Shown: positions 1-6,213 of the stretch, piece after piece
Position numbering within the stretch: position 1 is the first letter of the stretch
Layout: each line of letters starts with the position of its first letter
NCBI GenBank assembly: GCA_002362595.1
Contig: DEUO01000080.1
Coordinates: 1-11,066 of the forward strand
Direction of reading: 5' to 3'
Origin: Caryophanales bacterium UBA3260
GTDB lineage: Bacteria; Bacillota_I; Bacilli_A; RF39; UBA660
DNA: 11,066 nucleotides
Notes under the pieces: model-generated
What the model was told of the DNA's origin: nothing
The model's database searches: none
The model's input: the letters and a program-made list of their open reading frames with translations, nothing else
Made by a program: the position numbers and the translations under genes

Positions 1-24
1 CACTTTTATCTTACAACTTCAGAT

Positions 25-930
25 TTAATCCTGTCTTTTTATATCTTTAAGAATCATTTCTAATAATTTATTCGTTCCAAAGCTATGATAAGAATCTTTT
101 AATGTCATAAGTGAATAAGGTATAGAAGGTATCTCTGGTTCTGTCTTTATGACAAATACTTTTTTATCATTTATTTCATTTAAAGAATATTCTTCGGTAA
201 CTAACCCAATTCCTAATCCAATCTCGACAAAATCCTCAAGTAGACTCGCACTTGCTATCTCAATCTTAGATGTTAAAGTAATATTATGTACATTACAAAA
301 ATCATTAAATGACTTACGCGTTGTTGAAGGCGATTTAGGAAAAAGTAGGGGATACTGATCTAATTCACTTAAAGAAATAACTTTATTTTTAAGTTCTTCA
401 TAAAAGACAGAAGAAGATATAAAACATTGATGTAACTTGCCTAATCTAACAATATTTAAATCGTCATCTTCACCATCTAATTCTTTAGCAATTAATAAAT
501 CTATTGTTCCATCCTTAAGCATCTTTCTCATCTTTTTAGAAGGATCAGTAAACAACTGTATTGCTATATTAGGATATTCTTTATGAAACTTTTCTAAGTA
601 TTTAAGTAAAAAAATCCTACATAAAGTAGTACTAATTCCAATTCTAATTGTTCCCGTTTCTAATTTCTTTAAATTAGAAAATTGCAATTCTGCAGCTTCA
701 AAACAATGCATACCTTGTTTAACATATGTATATATTTCTTTGCCATTATCGGTTAATATAACTCCTCTTTTGGTACGTATAAATAATTGCCCACCTAATT
801 GTTCTTCTAACGCTTTAATCTGTTTAGTAACGGCTGGCTGACTTATCATTAATTTCTTACTAGCTTTAGTGATATTACCTAAAGTAGCAACTTCATAAAA
901 AATTTTATATAGTTCAAAATTTACATTCAT
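25..930 (-). CDS. LysR-type transcriptional regulator
   Basis: A 301-residue protein, the usual length for the LysR family. An N-terminal winged helix-turn-helix spans about residues 1-60 (ITKASKKLMISQPAVTKQIK, then LEEQLGGQLFIRTKRGVILT) and leads into a linker helix. The effector-binding domain starts near residue 93 (TGTIRIGISTTL) and runs to the C-terminus. Such proteins bind DNA as tetramers and switch a neighbouring gene on or off in response to a small molecule; the ligand here is unknown. The reading frame extends 11 codons upstream to 963, but I chose the ATG at 928-930 because a GGAGG site sits 7 nt before it and family members start with a sequence like MNVNFELYKIFYEVA. The longer version would also cover the palindromic operator. 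It is divergent from the PHP phosphoesterase gene, its likely target. No terminator is visible in the 24 bases left before the window edge. Confidence 0.93.
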   Translation of the reverse strand: MNVNFELYKIFYEVATLGNITKASKKLMISQPAVTKQIKALEEQLGGQLFIRTKRGVILTDNGKEIYTYVKQGMHCFEAAELQFSNLKKLETGTIRIGISTTLCRIFLLKYLEKFHKEYPNIAIQLFTDPSKKMRKMLKDGTIDLLIAKELDGEDDDLNIVRLGKLHQCFISSSVFYEELKNKVISLSELDQYPLLFPKSPSTTRKSFNDFCNVHNITLTSKIEIASASLLEDFVEIGLGIGLVTEEYSLNEINDKKVFVIKTEPEIPSIPYSLMTLKDSYHSFGTNKLLEMILKDIKRQD

Positions 931-937
931 ATCATAA

Positions 938-942
938 CCTCC
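938..942 (-). promoter_or_regulatory. Ribosome binding site deciding the lysR start
   Basis: The minus strand reads GGAGG, 7 nt before the ATG at 928-930. This supports the shorter 301-residue LysR protein over the 312-residue reading. Confidence 0.8.
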
Positions 943-945
943 AGT

Positions 946-965
946 TATTACTAATATTAGCAATA
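946..965. promoter_or_regulatory. Palindromic operator candidate for the LysR regulator
   Basis: This 20-bp inverted repeat has one mismatched pair (A950/C961) and a perfect 10-bp core, CTAATATTAG, at 951-960. It lies just downstream of the predicted lysR transcription start and about 41-60 bp upstream of the predicted PHP gene start. That is where LysR-type proteins usually bind to repress themselves and activate the divergent gene. It does not show a neat T-N11-A core, so its assignment rests on symmetry and position only. Confidence 0.55.
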
Positions 966-970
966 TGTAT

Positions 971-999
971 TTTAATTATAAATTAAATAGTATTATAAT
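971..999 (+). promoter_or_regulatory. PHP phosphoesterase gene promoter
   Basis: A perfect -10 TATAAT lies at 994-999, with only a weak -35 (TTTAAT, 971-976) at 17-nt spacing. A poor -35 with a good -10 is typical of activator-dependent promoters. Its -10 overlaps the -35 of the divergent lysR promoter, so the two may compete for RNA polymerase. The predicted leader is only about 20 nt. Confidence 0.5.
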
Positions 1000-1003
1000 T
1001 CAA
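975..1003 (-). promoter_or_regulatory. lysR promoter (sigma-A type)
   Basis: On the minus strand there is a -35 TTGAAT (plus positions 998-1003), a 17-nt spacer and a perfect -10 TATAAT (975-980). Transcription would start near 968, next to the palindrome at 946-965, so bound LysR could block its own synthesis. Confidence 0.65.
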
Positions 1004-1010
1004 TTAGAAA

Positions 1011-1016
1011 AGGAAG
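1011..1016 (+). promoter_or_regulatory. Ribosome binding site deciding the PHP gene start
   Basis: AGGAAG lies 8 nt before the ATG at 1025. This favours that start over the in-frame ATG at 965, which lies within the operator and promoter region. Confidence 0.65.
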
Positions 1017-1024
1017 TAATAAAT

Positions 1025-1894
1025 ATGGAAAAAAAATTAGATATGCATATGCATAGTATTTACTCAGATGGATCAAAAACACCAGAAGAATTAATCGATA
1101 TGGCAATACAAGAAAATATTGGTACAATTGCTCTAACTGATCACGACAATATCGATGGCTCTAAAGAATTAATAGTTCATCAAAAAGAAGGAATAACTTT
1201 ATATAGTGGTGTAGAACTAACTGCCAAAGTCCCAAAAGGGAGAATGCACATACTAGGTTATAACATTGATTTAAATAATGAAGAACTAAATACTAGATTA
1301 CATGAAATGAAAGAAGCTTCTATTTATAACATGTTACTTTATATTGAAGTTCTAAAAAAAGATTTTAATATTATAATTCCTCAATCAGAAATAGATAAAT
1401 TGCTAGAAATAAAAGGTAATATTGGTCGCCCACATCTTGCGTTACTTCTTATAAAACTAGGATTATGTCATACTGTTGATGAAGCATTTGATAAATACCT
1501 TACATACGCTTATAAAAAAGTAAGTAAAATTAAAAAAGGTTTAACAAAAGAAGAGTGTCTTTCCCTAATAAACGGAGCAGGGGGAGTACCTATTCTTGCT
1601 CATCCAGTATCATTAAAACTAACTAATCAAGAATTAGAAGAAGAAATTAAGTATTTGATTAGTTGTGGCTTAAAAGGAATAGAAGTAATTCACATTCATA
1701 ATTTACCCAATAATCGTGAATACTATCGCTATTTAGCTACTAAATATGACCTATTAACATCAGGAGGAACTGATTATCATGGTGAAGAAGTAAAACCTAA
1801 CGTAAAAATAGGATCAGGTATTGATAATAATGTCGAAATATACGAAGATACAATAACCTTAACTAAAAAAATAAAAAGTCGTTACTCTAGATAG
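1025..1894 (+). CDS. PHP-domain metal-dependent phosphoesterase (RNase AM / nucleoside bisphosphate phosphatase family)
   Basis: A 289-residue protein of the polymerase-and-histidinol-phosphatase (PHP) superfamily, COG0613/YciV-like group. Visible metal-site motifs are HMH at 8-10 with D15, TDHD at 38-41, GVELTA at 62-67 (E64), H75 in HILGYN, LAHP at 191-194, GIEV at 218-221 (E220) and GGTDYHG at 247-253 (D250, H252). The inserted helical segment includes GRPHLA at 134-139. Characterised relatives split 3',5'-nucleoside bisphosphates or act as 5'-3' exoribonucleases on short RNA 5' ends, using a trinuclear metal centre; which substrate applies here is not decided by sequence. It is expected to be cytoplasmic. 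The reading frame is open back to 965, but the chosen start has a better ribosome binding site and matches the family N-terminus. It is divergent from lysR, ends in TAG and is followed at once by a terminator. Confidence 0.9.
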   Translation: MEKKLDMHMHSIYSDGSKTPEELIDMAIQENIGTIALTDHDNIDGSKELIVHQKEGITLYSGVELTAKVPKGRMHILGYNIDLNNEELNTRLHEMKEASIYNMLLYIEVLKKDFNIIIPQSEIDKLLEIKGNIGRPHLALLLIKLGLCHTVDEAFDKYLTYAYKKVSKIKKGLTKEECLSLINGAGGVPILAHPVSLKLTNQELEEEIKYLISCGLKGIEVIHIHNLPNNREYYRYLATKYDLLTSGGTDYHGEEVKPNVKIGSGIDNNVEIYEDTITLTKKIKSRYSR

Positions 1895-1924
1895 AAGTAG
1901 TAAATAAACTACTTTTTTCTTTTC
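1895..1924 (+). terminator. Intrinsic terminator after the PHP gene
   Basis: A 7-bp stem, AAGTAGT (1895-1901) with ACTACTT (1908-1914), has a 6-nt loop and is followed by a T-rich run. It starts directly after the TAG stop codon and separates the PHP gene from the ADP-ribosylglycohydrolase unit. Confidence 0.75.
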
Positions 1925-1941
1925 TTATTTTTTTGTATAAT
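1913..1941 (+). promoter_or_regulatory. Likely promoter of the ADP-ribosylglycohydrolase unit
   Basis: A perfect -10 TATAAT lies at 1936-1941. The matching -35 position falls in the T-run of the preceding terminator and is poor, so only the -10 is convincing. The terminator just upstream means the unit needs a promoter here. AAGGAG at 1951-1956 is the ribosome binding site. Confidence 0.45.
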
Positions 1942-1964
1942 AAAAATATAAAGGAGTAATAAAA

Positions 1965-2903
1965 ATGAATAGAATACGCGATTCTCTTTATGGCTTTGCC
2001 ATAGGAGATGCAATAGGAGTTCCTATCGAATTTGAACATCGTAAAAATTTAATAAAATCACCGGTAACAAAAATGACTGGATATGGTAGTTATGATATCG
2101 ATAAAGGTATATGGTCAGATGATACTTCTATGACTCTTGCAACAATGGATTCAATATCAGAACATCCTAAAATAGATTATTATGATATGGCAGATAAATT
2201 TTGTAGTTGGATAAACGAATCTAAATATACTGCAACAAACGAAGTATTTGACATAGGAATTACAACTAAATATGCTCTAATGCGCTACTGGAATGATAAA
2301 ATTGATGCAACAAAGTGCGGCGGTAACTCTATTAGTGAAAATGGTAATGGTTCATTAATGCGTATGATGCCCATAGCTTTCTATTGTTATTATAAAGAAT
2401 TAGATGATGATGCTATATATGAAATAGTATCTCATGCATCAAGTATAACTCATGCTCACGAAATAAGTATTATGGGGTGCTATATCTATGTAAAATACTT
2501 TATATATATCTTAAATGGTAATGATAAAAAAACAAGCTTAAAATATATTAGAAATCAAGATTATAAATGGTTTAAAGAAGAAACAATAAATGAATATCAT
2601 CGTATATTAAAAGATAATATAAAAGATTTAGATATTGATGATATATCTTCAACTGGTTACGTTGTATACACATTAGAAGCAGTCTTATGGACCATTCTAA
2701 ATACTGATTCTTATAATCAAGCTATAATAGGAGCTATAAATCTAGGAGAAGATACAGATACAATTGGAGCTATAACAGGATCTATAGCTGGTTTATTATA
2801 TGGTTATAATAGTATAGATGAAGAATGGTTAAAAGATTTAAAAAACAAAGAATATCTTGATTATATATCTCGTAAATTTACCCATGCTATGGAAATAATA
2901 TAA
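1965..2903 (+). CDS. ADP-ribosylglycohydrolase (DraG/ARH family)
   Basis: A 312-residue, all-helical ADP-ribosylglycohydrolase. These enzymes use two magnesium ions to remove ADP-ribose from protein side chains, nucleic acids or small molecules. The N-terminal SLYGFAIGDAIGVPIEF (7-23) matches the family start. The first metal motif is SDDTSM at 51-56, followed by NGNGSLMR (126-133) and ITHAHE (161-166). The second metal motif, GEDTDTIGAITG (261-272), carries D263, D265 and T266. All core metal ligands appear present, so the enzyme should be active. The start follows AAGGAG by 8 nt. The next gene begins one base after the stop codon, so the two are probably translated together. In B. subtilis and many relatives alaS sits in this position upstream of ireB, so this pair may be a lineage-specific insertion. 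The target is unknown. Confidence 0.92.
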   Translation: MNRIRDSLYGFAIGDAIGVPIEFEHRKNLIKSPVTKMTGYGSYDIDKGIWSDDTSMTLATMDSISEHPKIDYYDMADKFCSWINESKYTATNEVFDIGITTKYALMRYWNDKIDATKCGGNSISENGNGSLMRMMPIAFYCYYKELDDDAIYEIVSHASSITHAHEISIMGCYIYVKYFIYILNGNDKKTSLKYIRNQDYKWFKEETINEYHRILKDNIKDLDIDDISSTGYVVYTLEAVLWTILNTDSYNQAIIGAINLGEDTDTIGAITGSIAGLLYGYNSIDEEWLKDLKNKEYLDYISRKFTHAMEII

Positions 2904-2904
2904 A

Positions 2905-3480
2905 ATGTTATATCGTCAGTTTAATAATTTTCGTGATTTAAATCTTCATTCATTTCATTTATACAATGTACCAGATAAATATAAGAAAACTAAATCACGC
3001 AACTTAGAAGAACCATTAATAGCTATTTCATATATTAACCATAATATGGGTTTAAATCTAATAATAATCGGTGATAAATATGAAGATGAAGTAAAAGATA
3101 AAATAATAATAACTAATGAAGATAACTTTGAAAATATAGACTTTCAGCCATTAAAAATAAACTTAAATTATGAAGATATTCTAAAACATGAATACTATGA
3201 AGACATTGAACTTGTTAAAACTCGTTCCATAACTAAAATAGATAAATTTCGTCACGCAGATTACCCAGATGATATCGAAGTTCTAATACCTCTTGAAAAT
3301 AAAAGAATAGAACAAGTATGGATTCGCTTAAAAAAAGTTATTGATGAAAATACTTATATTGGTATCTTACTTCATGATTCTAGTGAAGTATCATGCCTTA
3401 AAAAAGATACTAAAGTAAAAATAATATATTATAAAGAACCTAAAAAGGATTATCTAATATTAGACAGTATAATAGAATAA
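2905..3480 (+). CDS. Hypothetical protein coupled to the ADP-ribosylglycohydrolase
   Basis: A 191-residue protein I do not recognise with confidence. It has no signal peptide or membrane segment and is rich in charged residues and Ile/Tyr, so it is probably cytoplasmic. Predicted beta-rich patches include LIAISYINH (38-46) and GLNLIIIG (49-56). The C-terminal third holds FRHADYPDDIEVLIP (115-129), EQVWIRLKKV (136-145), TYIGILL (150-156) and KVKIIYY (170-176). That pattern (acidic PDD turn, then E-x-V/M-W-V/I-R, then a G-I/V-L strand) is reminiscent of DUF2314/DUF4026-like beta domains, which is an inference from memory. The start has only a weak GGA about 11 nt upstream and sits one base after the previous stop, so translation is likely coupled to the hydrolase. 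A shared function in ADP-ribose metabolism is possible but unproven. Confidence 0.75.
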   Translation: MLYRQFNNFRDLNLHSFHLYNVPDKYKKTKSRNLEEPLIAISYINHNMGLNLIIIGDKYEDEVKDKIIITNEDNFENIDFQPLKINLNYEDILKHEYYEDIELVKTRSITKIDKFRHADYPDDIEVLIPLENKRIEQVWIRLKKVIDENTYIGILLHDSSEVSCLKKDTKVKIIYYKEPKKDYLILDSIIE

Positions 3481-3522
3481 ATGTGAATAATTCTTTTCAA
3501 ATTATAAAAAAAATGTTAAAAT

Positions 3523-3528
3523 TATAGT
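3523..3528 (+). promoter_or_regulatory. Possible -10 element of the ireB operon
   Basis: TATAGT lies 22 nt upstream of the ireB start, without a recognisable -35 at normal spacing. No terminator separates it from the upstream gene, so read-through is also possible. Confidence 0.3.
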
Positions 3529-3550
3529 GTACTAAAGGATGTGTGTTAAT

Positions 3551-3796
3551 ATGGATGAAAATACAAGTCTGTTTGATGTAAGTCTTGTTAAGAGGAAACT
3601 TATCGCTAGTACGTTAGATGAAGTATTTGAAGCACTAAAAGAAAGAGGATATAATCCTATAAATCAAATTGTTGGTTACTTAATTAGTGGCGATCCAGGA
3701 TATATCTCTAGCTACAAAGATTCACGAAGTAAAATACTTGATTTTGATCGTGCCGAAATAATGGCTATAATCTTAGAGGAGTATTTAAAAAAATAA
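3551..3796 (+). CDS. ireB: IreB family regulatory phosphoprotein (UPF0297)
   Basis: An 81-residue protein with the unmistakable family core GYNPINQIVGYLISGDP at 33-49, followed by YISSYKDSR (51-59) and a C-terminal amphipathic helix. In Enterococcus faecalis IreB is a small dimer phosphorylated on N-terminal threonines by the PASTA kinase IreK, and it lowers intrinsic cephalosporin resistance. Thr5 here lies in the comparable N-terminal region. An in-frame ATG at 3539 would add four residues (MCVN), but it overlaps the AAAGGA ribosome binding site (3534-3539), so I prefer the ATG at 3551. The stop codon overlaps the ruvX start by one base (TAATG). Being first in the operon with ruvX and the DUF1292 gene matches the arrangement across Bacillota. 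No IreK-type kinase gene is present in the window. Confidence 0.95.
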   Translation: MDENTSLFDVSLVKRKLIASTLDEVFEALKERGYNPINQIVGYLISGDPGYISSYKDSRSKILDFDRAEIMAIILEEYLKK

Positions 3797-4215
3797 TGCG
3801 CTCTTTAGGACTTGACTTAGGAACAAAGACTCTAGGCTTAGCACTCTCAGATAAGACAAACACCATTGCCTCACCATACAAAGTACTTAGGTATGAAAAT
3901 GAAGATTATGATATGCTTTTCAAAGAACTGGATATTATAATAAAAGAAAAAGAAATTACAAACTTGGTACTAGGTTTACCAAAAAATATGAATAATTCAC
4001 TTGGATTTGCCTCAGATAGAAGCTTAAAGTTCAAAGATGCTTTAGAAAATCGTTATCATCTTGAAGTAACACTAATAGACGAAAGACTTTCAACGGTCGA
4101 AGCAACAAATTATCTTCTAGAAGCAGATATGAGTCGAAAAAAAAGAAAAAAAGTAATAGATGGAGTTGCAGCAAGTATCATACTTGACACTTATCTAAAG
4201 ATGAAAGGGAATTAA
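3796..4215 (+). CDS. ruvX: Holliday junction resolvase-like nuclease RuvX/YqgF
   Basis: A 139-residue RNase H-fold protein of normal family length. Motifs in order are GLDLGTKTLGLALSD (5-19, catalytic D7), LVLGLPKNMNN (57-67), IDERLST (94-100, catalytic E96) and DGVAASIIL (122-130, catalytic D122), so the active site is complete. Family members are linked to processing the 5' end of 16S rRNA in E. coli and to Holliday junction resolution in other bacteria. A Lys/Arg cluster, RKKRKK at 114-119, next to the active site could bind nucleic acid. The ATG overlaps the ireB stop codon by one base, so the two are translationally coupled. The protein is expected to be cytoplasmic. Confidence 0.95.
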   Translation: MRSLGLDLGTKTLGLALSDKTNTIASPYKVLRYENEDYDMLFKELDIIIKEKEITNLVLGLPKNMNNSLGFASDRSLKFKDALENRYHLEVTLIDERLSTVEATNYLLEADMSRKKRKKVIDGVAASIILDTYLKMKGN

Positions 4216-4217
4216 TT

Positions 4218-4514
4218 ATGACAAACGAAAAAAAAGGAATATTTACAATAGTAGATGATAAAGGTAAAGAAATAGAATGTGAAATACTTTTTACATTTGA
4301 TTCAGATGAAACAAAAAAAAGTTATATCGTATATACAGATAATACATTAGATGAAGAAGGAAGTACAAAAGTATATGCTTCTGTATACGATCCAACAGGT
4401 CAAAATCCTGCTTTAATGCCAATTGAGTCAGAAAAAGAATGGTTAGTAATCGAAAATATTTTATCTTCAGTACAAGAAAAAATTAGTGAATCAGAGGACA
4501 ACGCTCAAGGTTAA
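4218..4514 (+). CDS. DUF1292 / UPF0473 family protein (YrzB-like)
   Basis: A 98-residue acidic protein with the DUF1292 pattern: a beta-rich body IFTIVDDKGKEIECEILFTF (8-27), SYIVYTDNT (35-43), VYASVYDP (52-59), then the helix EKEWLVIENIL (72-82). Its molecular function is not established. It is found almost always between ruvX/yqgF and mltG in Bacillota, as here, which supports the call more than any catalytic motif. AAAGGG at 4204-4209 serves as ribosome binding site. The stop codon overlaps the mltG start by one base. Confidence 0.93.
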   Translation: MTNEKKGIFTIVDDKGKEIECEILFTFDSDETKKSYIVYTDNTLDEEGSTKVYASVYDPTGQNPALMPIESEKEWLVIENILSSVQEKISESEDNAQG

Positions 4515-5608
4515 TGAAAAAGAAAGTAACAATTATAGCTACCACTATATTTTCTTTTTTTGTAATCTGTATTTTAGGACTTATCATCTTCTATAACATA
4601 TCAATAAATAGCTATGATAAAAAAATAGATAAAACAGATTCTAAAAATAATATTGTGGTAACTTTAGAACAAGGATCATCATCCAAAAAACTAATTGATA
4701 ATCTAGCTGATAAAGGTCTTATATCCAATAAATACGTCGGATATATATATCTAAAACTTAATTCTAAAGTTGTCTTACAGGCAGGTGCATATTCACTAAA
4801 TAAAGGAATGTCTCTAAAAGAAATTATCGAAGTAATATCTAATGGTAAAGTAATAGATAATAGTATTCCTGTAACATTTATTGAAGGTAAAAGACTAACT
4901 AACTATGCTAGTATAATAAGTTCTAATTTCGAATTATCAGAAAAAGATATAATAGAACATCTCCAAGATAAAGAATATTTACAAGACTTAATTGATAAAT
5001 ATTGGTTCTTGACTACTGATATATTAAATGATAAATTATATTATGCGTTAGAGGGATACTTATATCCTGATACGTACCATTTTAACAAAGATGATAATAT
5101 TGATGTAATTATAAATAAAATGTTAGATGAAACTGAACGTAAATTAAACCCATATAAAGAAGAAATAGAAAATTCTAACTATACTATTCATGAAATATTA
5201 ACTATGGCTAGTATTATTGAATTAGAAGGATCAAATAGTGACGACCGTAAAGGTGTCTCAGGTGTATTTTATAACCGTCTAGAATCAGGATGGTCACTAG
5301 GTAGTGATGTTACAACCTATTATGGCGCTAAAGTCGAAATGAGTGAACGTGACTTATATCAAAAAGAAATAGATACACCAAATGCATACAATACACGTCA
5401 TATCTCTCTAGCAGGAAAACTACCAGCCGGACCAATATGTAGTCCTAGTATTGATTCAATAATAGCATCCCTAGAACCAACAGAACATGACTATTACTTC
5501 TTTGTAGCTGATAAGAATCATAAGACATATTTTACTAAAACAAATAGTGAGCATATCGCTAAAACTAATGAACTAAAAGCTAATGGTTTATGGTATGAAT
5601 ACAAATAA
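4514..5608 (+). CDS. mltG: Endolytic murein transglycosylase MltG
   Basis: A 364-residue membrane-anchored lytic transglycosylase (YceG family). Residues 1-5 are cytoplasmic and basic, and one membrane helix spans about 6-29 (VTIIATTIFSFFVICILGLI within it). An extracellular LysM-like subdomain follows: NIVVTLEQGSSSKKLIDNL (46-64) and AGAYSLNKGMS (90-100). The catalytic domain holds EGYLYPDTY (180-188), MASIIELEG (231-239) with the catalytic Glu at E236 by alignment to E. coli MltG, FYNRL (252-256), TPNAYNTR (288-295) and the LPAGPICSP loop (303-311). The enzyme cuts nascent glycan strands inside the chain and so sets their length. It is the start of the cell-wall half of the operon. Its ATG overlaps the DUF1292 stop codon by one base and is preceded by AAGG. 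Confidence 0.95.
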   Translation: MKKKVTIIATTIFSFFVICILGLIIFYNISINSYDKKIDKTDSKNNIVVTLEQGSSSKKLIDNLADKGLISNKYVGYIYLKLNSKVVLQAGAYSLNKGMSLKEIIEVISNGKVIDNSIPVTFIEGKRLTNYASIISSNFELSEKDIIEHLQDKEYLQDLIDKYWFLTTDILNDKLYYALEGYLYPDTYHFNKDDNIDVIINKMLDETERKLNPYKEEIENSNYTIHEILTMASIIELEGSNSDDRKGVSGVFYNRLESGWSLGSDVTTYYGAKVEMSERDLYQKEIDTPNAYNTRHISLAGKLPAGPICSPSIDSIIASLEPTEHDYYFFVADKNHKTYFTKTNSEHIAKTNELKANGLWYEYK

Positions 5609-5619
5609 AAGGTGATAAT

Positions 5620-6213
5620 ATGAAAGAAAAAATATTAAATATGGAACAATATGCTAAAGATCATAATGTACCTATCATAGAAAAAGAATCTATAGCATTC
5701 ATAATGAAATTTATTAAAGCTAATGATGTAAAAGAAATCCTAGAAATAGGTAGTGCAATAGGTTACTCAGCAATATTAATGGCATCAGTAAAAGAAAATG
5801 TTAAAGTAACAACAATCGAACGCGATGAAACAAGATACATGGAATGCTTAAAAAACGTTAAAGAATGTGGCTTAGAAGATAAAATAAATGTTGTATATCA
5901 AGATGCTCTAGAAGTTAATCTTTCTGGTGTATCATACGATCTTATTTTTATCGATGCAGCCAAAGGTCAATACACTAAATTCTTTGAAAAATATAAGTAT
6001 TTTCTAAATCCAGGCGGCGTAATAATAACTGATAATTTAAAATTCCATGGTCATGTTGGAAATAGAAATAATATTGCTAGTCGCAACTTAAAACAACTAG
6101 TAGGTAAAATCGAAAACTATATTGACTTTCTTAAAGAAAACGATAAATTTGAAACTAAATTTTATGATGTAGGAGACGGACTATCCGTAAGTATTCGTAA
6201 AGATGATATCTAA
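5620..6213 (+). CDS. trmR: SAM-dependent O-methyltransferase, likely tRNA 5-hydroxyuridine methyltransferase TrmR
   Basis: A 197-residue class I methyltransferase of the catechol-O-methyltransferase-like group (YrrM). The SAM-binding loop is EIGSAIGYSA (42-51), the ribose-binding acid is E67 in TIERD, and the metal and substrate site is IDAAKGQY (111-118, D112) plus TDN (137-139). B. subtilis YrrM, renamed TrmR, methylates 5-hydroxyuridine at tRNA position 34 to 5-methoxyuridine. The two U32-family genes directly downstream correspond to the enzymes that supply the hydroxyl group, so the same role is likely here. A clear AAAAGGTG site precedes the start. The 3' end overlaps the next gene by 11 nt. 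A generic small-molecule O-methyltransferase is the alternative, made less likely by the context. Confidence 0.88.
   Translation: MKEKILNMEQYAKDHNVPIIEKESIAFIMKFIKANDVKEILEIGSAIGYSAILMASVKENVKVTTIERDETRYMECLKNVKECGLEDKINVVYQDALEVNLSGVSYDLIFIDAAKGQYTKFFEKYKYFLNPGGVIITDNLKFHGHVGNRNNIASRNLKQLVGKIENYIDFLKENDKFETKFYDVGDGLSVSIRKDDI
6176..6188 (+). other. Short hairpin just before the trhP1-like start
   Basis: A 5-bp perfect stem, ACGGA (6176-6180) with TCCGT (6184-6188), has a 3-nt loop. It is inside the end of trmR, 14 nt before the ATG at 6203. The region has no clear ribosome binding site. The hairpin is small and may be coincidental. Confidence 0.25.

Noticed and set aside
931..963. An 11-codon N-terminal extension of the LysR protein starting at 963
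   Set aside because: The downstream ATG has a GGAGG site at the right distance and matches the family N-terminus. The extension would cover the palindromic operator.
965..1024. A 20-codon N-terminal extension of the PHP phosphoesterase
   Set aside because: It starts inside the operator and promoter region, has no ribosome binding site, and does not resemble the family start.
3487..3505. Hairpin ATAATT/AATTAT between the unknown gene and ireB as a terminator
   Set aside because: The stem is only 6 bp of A/T pairs and is followed by an A-run, not a T-run, on the coding strand.
3539..3550. Four-residue N-terminal extension of IreB from the ATG at 3539
   Set aside because: This ATG overlaps the AAAGGA sequence that serves as ribosome binding site, leaving no site of its own.
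4184..4189. Consensus -35 TTGACA inside the end of ruvX
   Set aside because: No -10-like sequence occurs at 16-18 nt; the downstream bases are G-rich ribosome binding sequence of the next gene.
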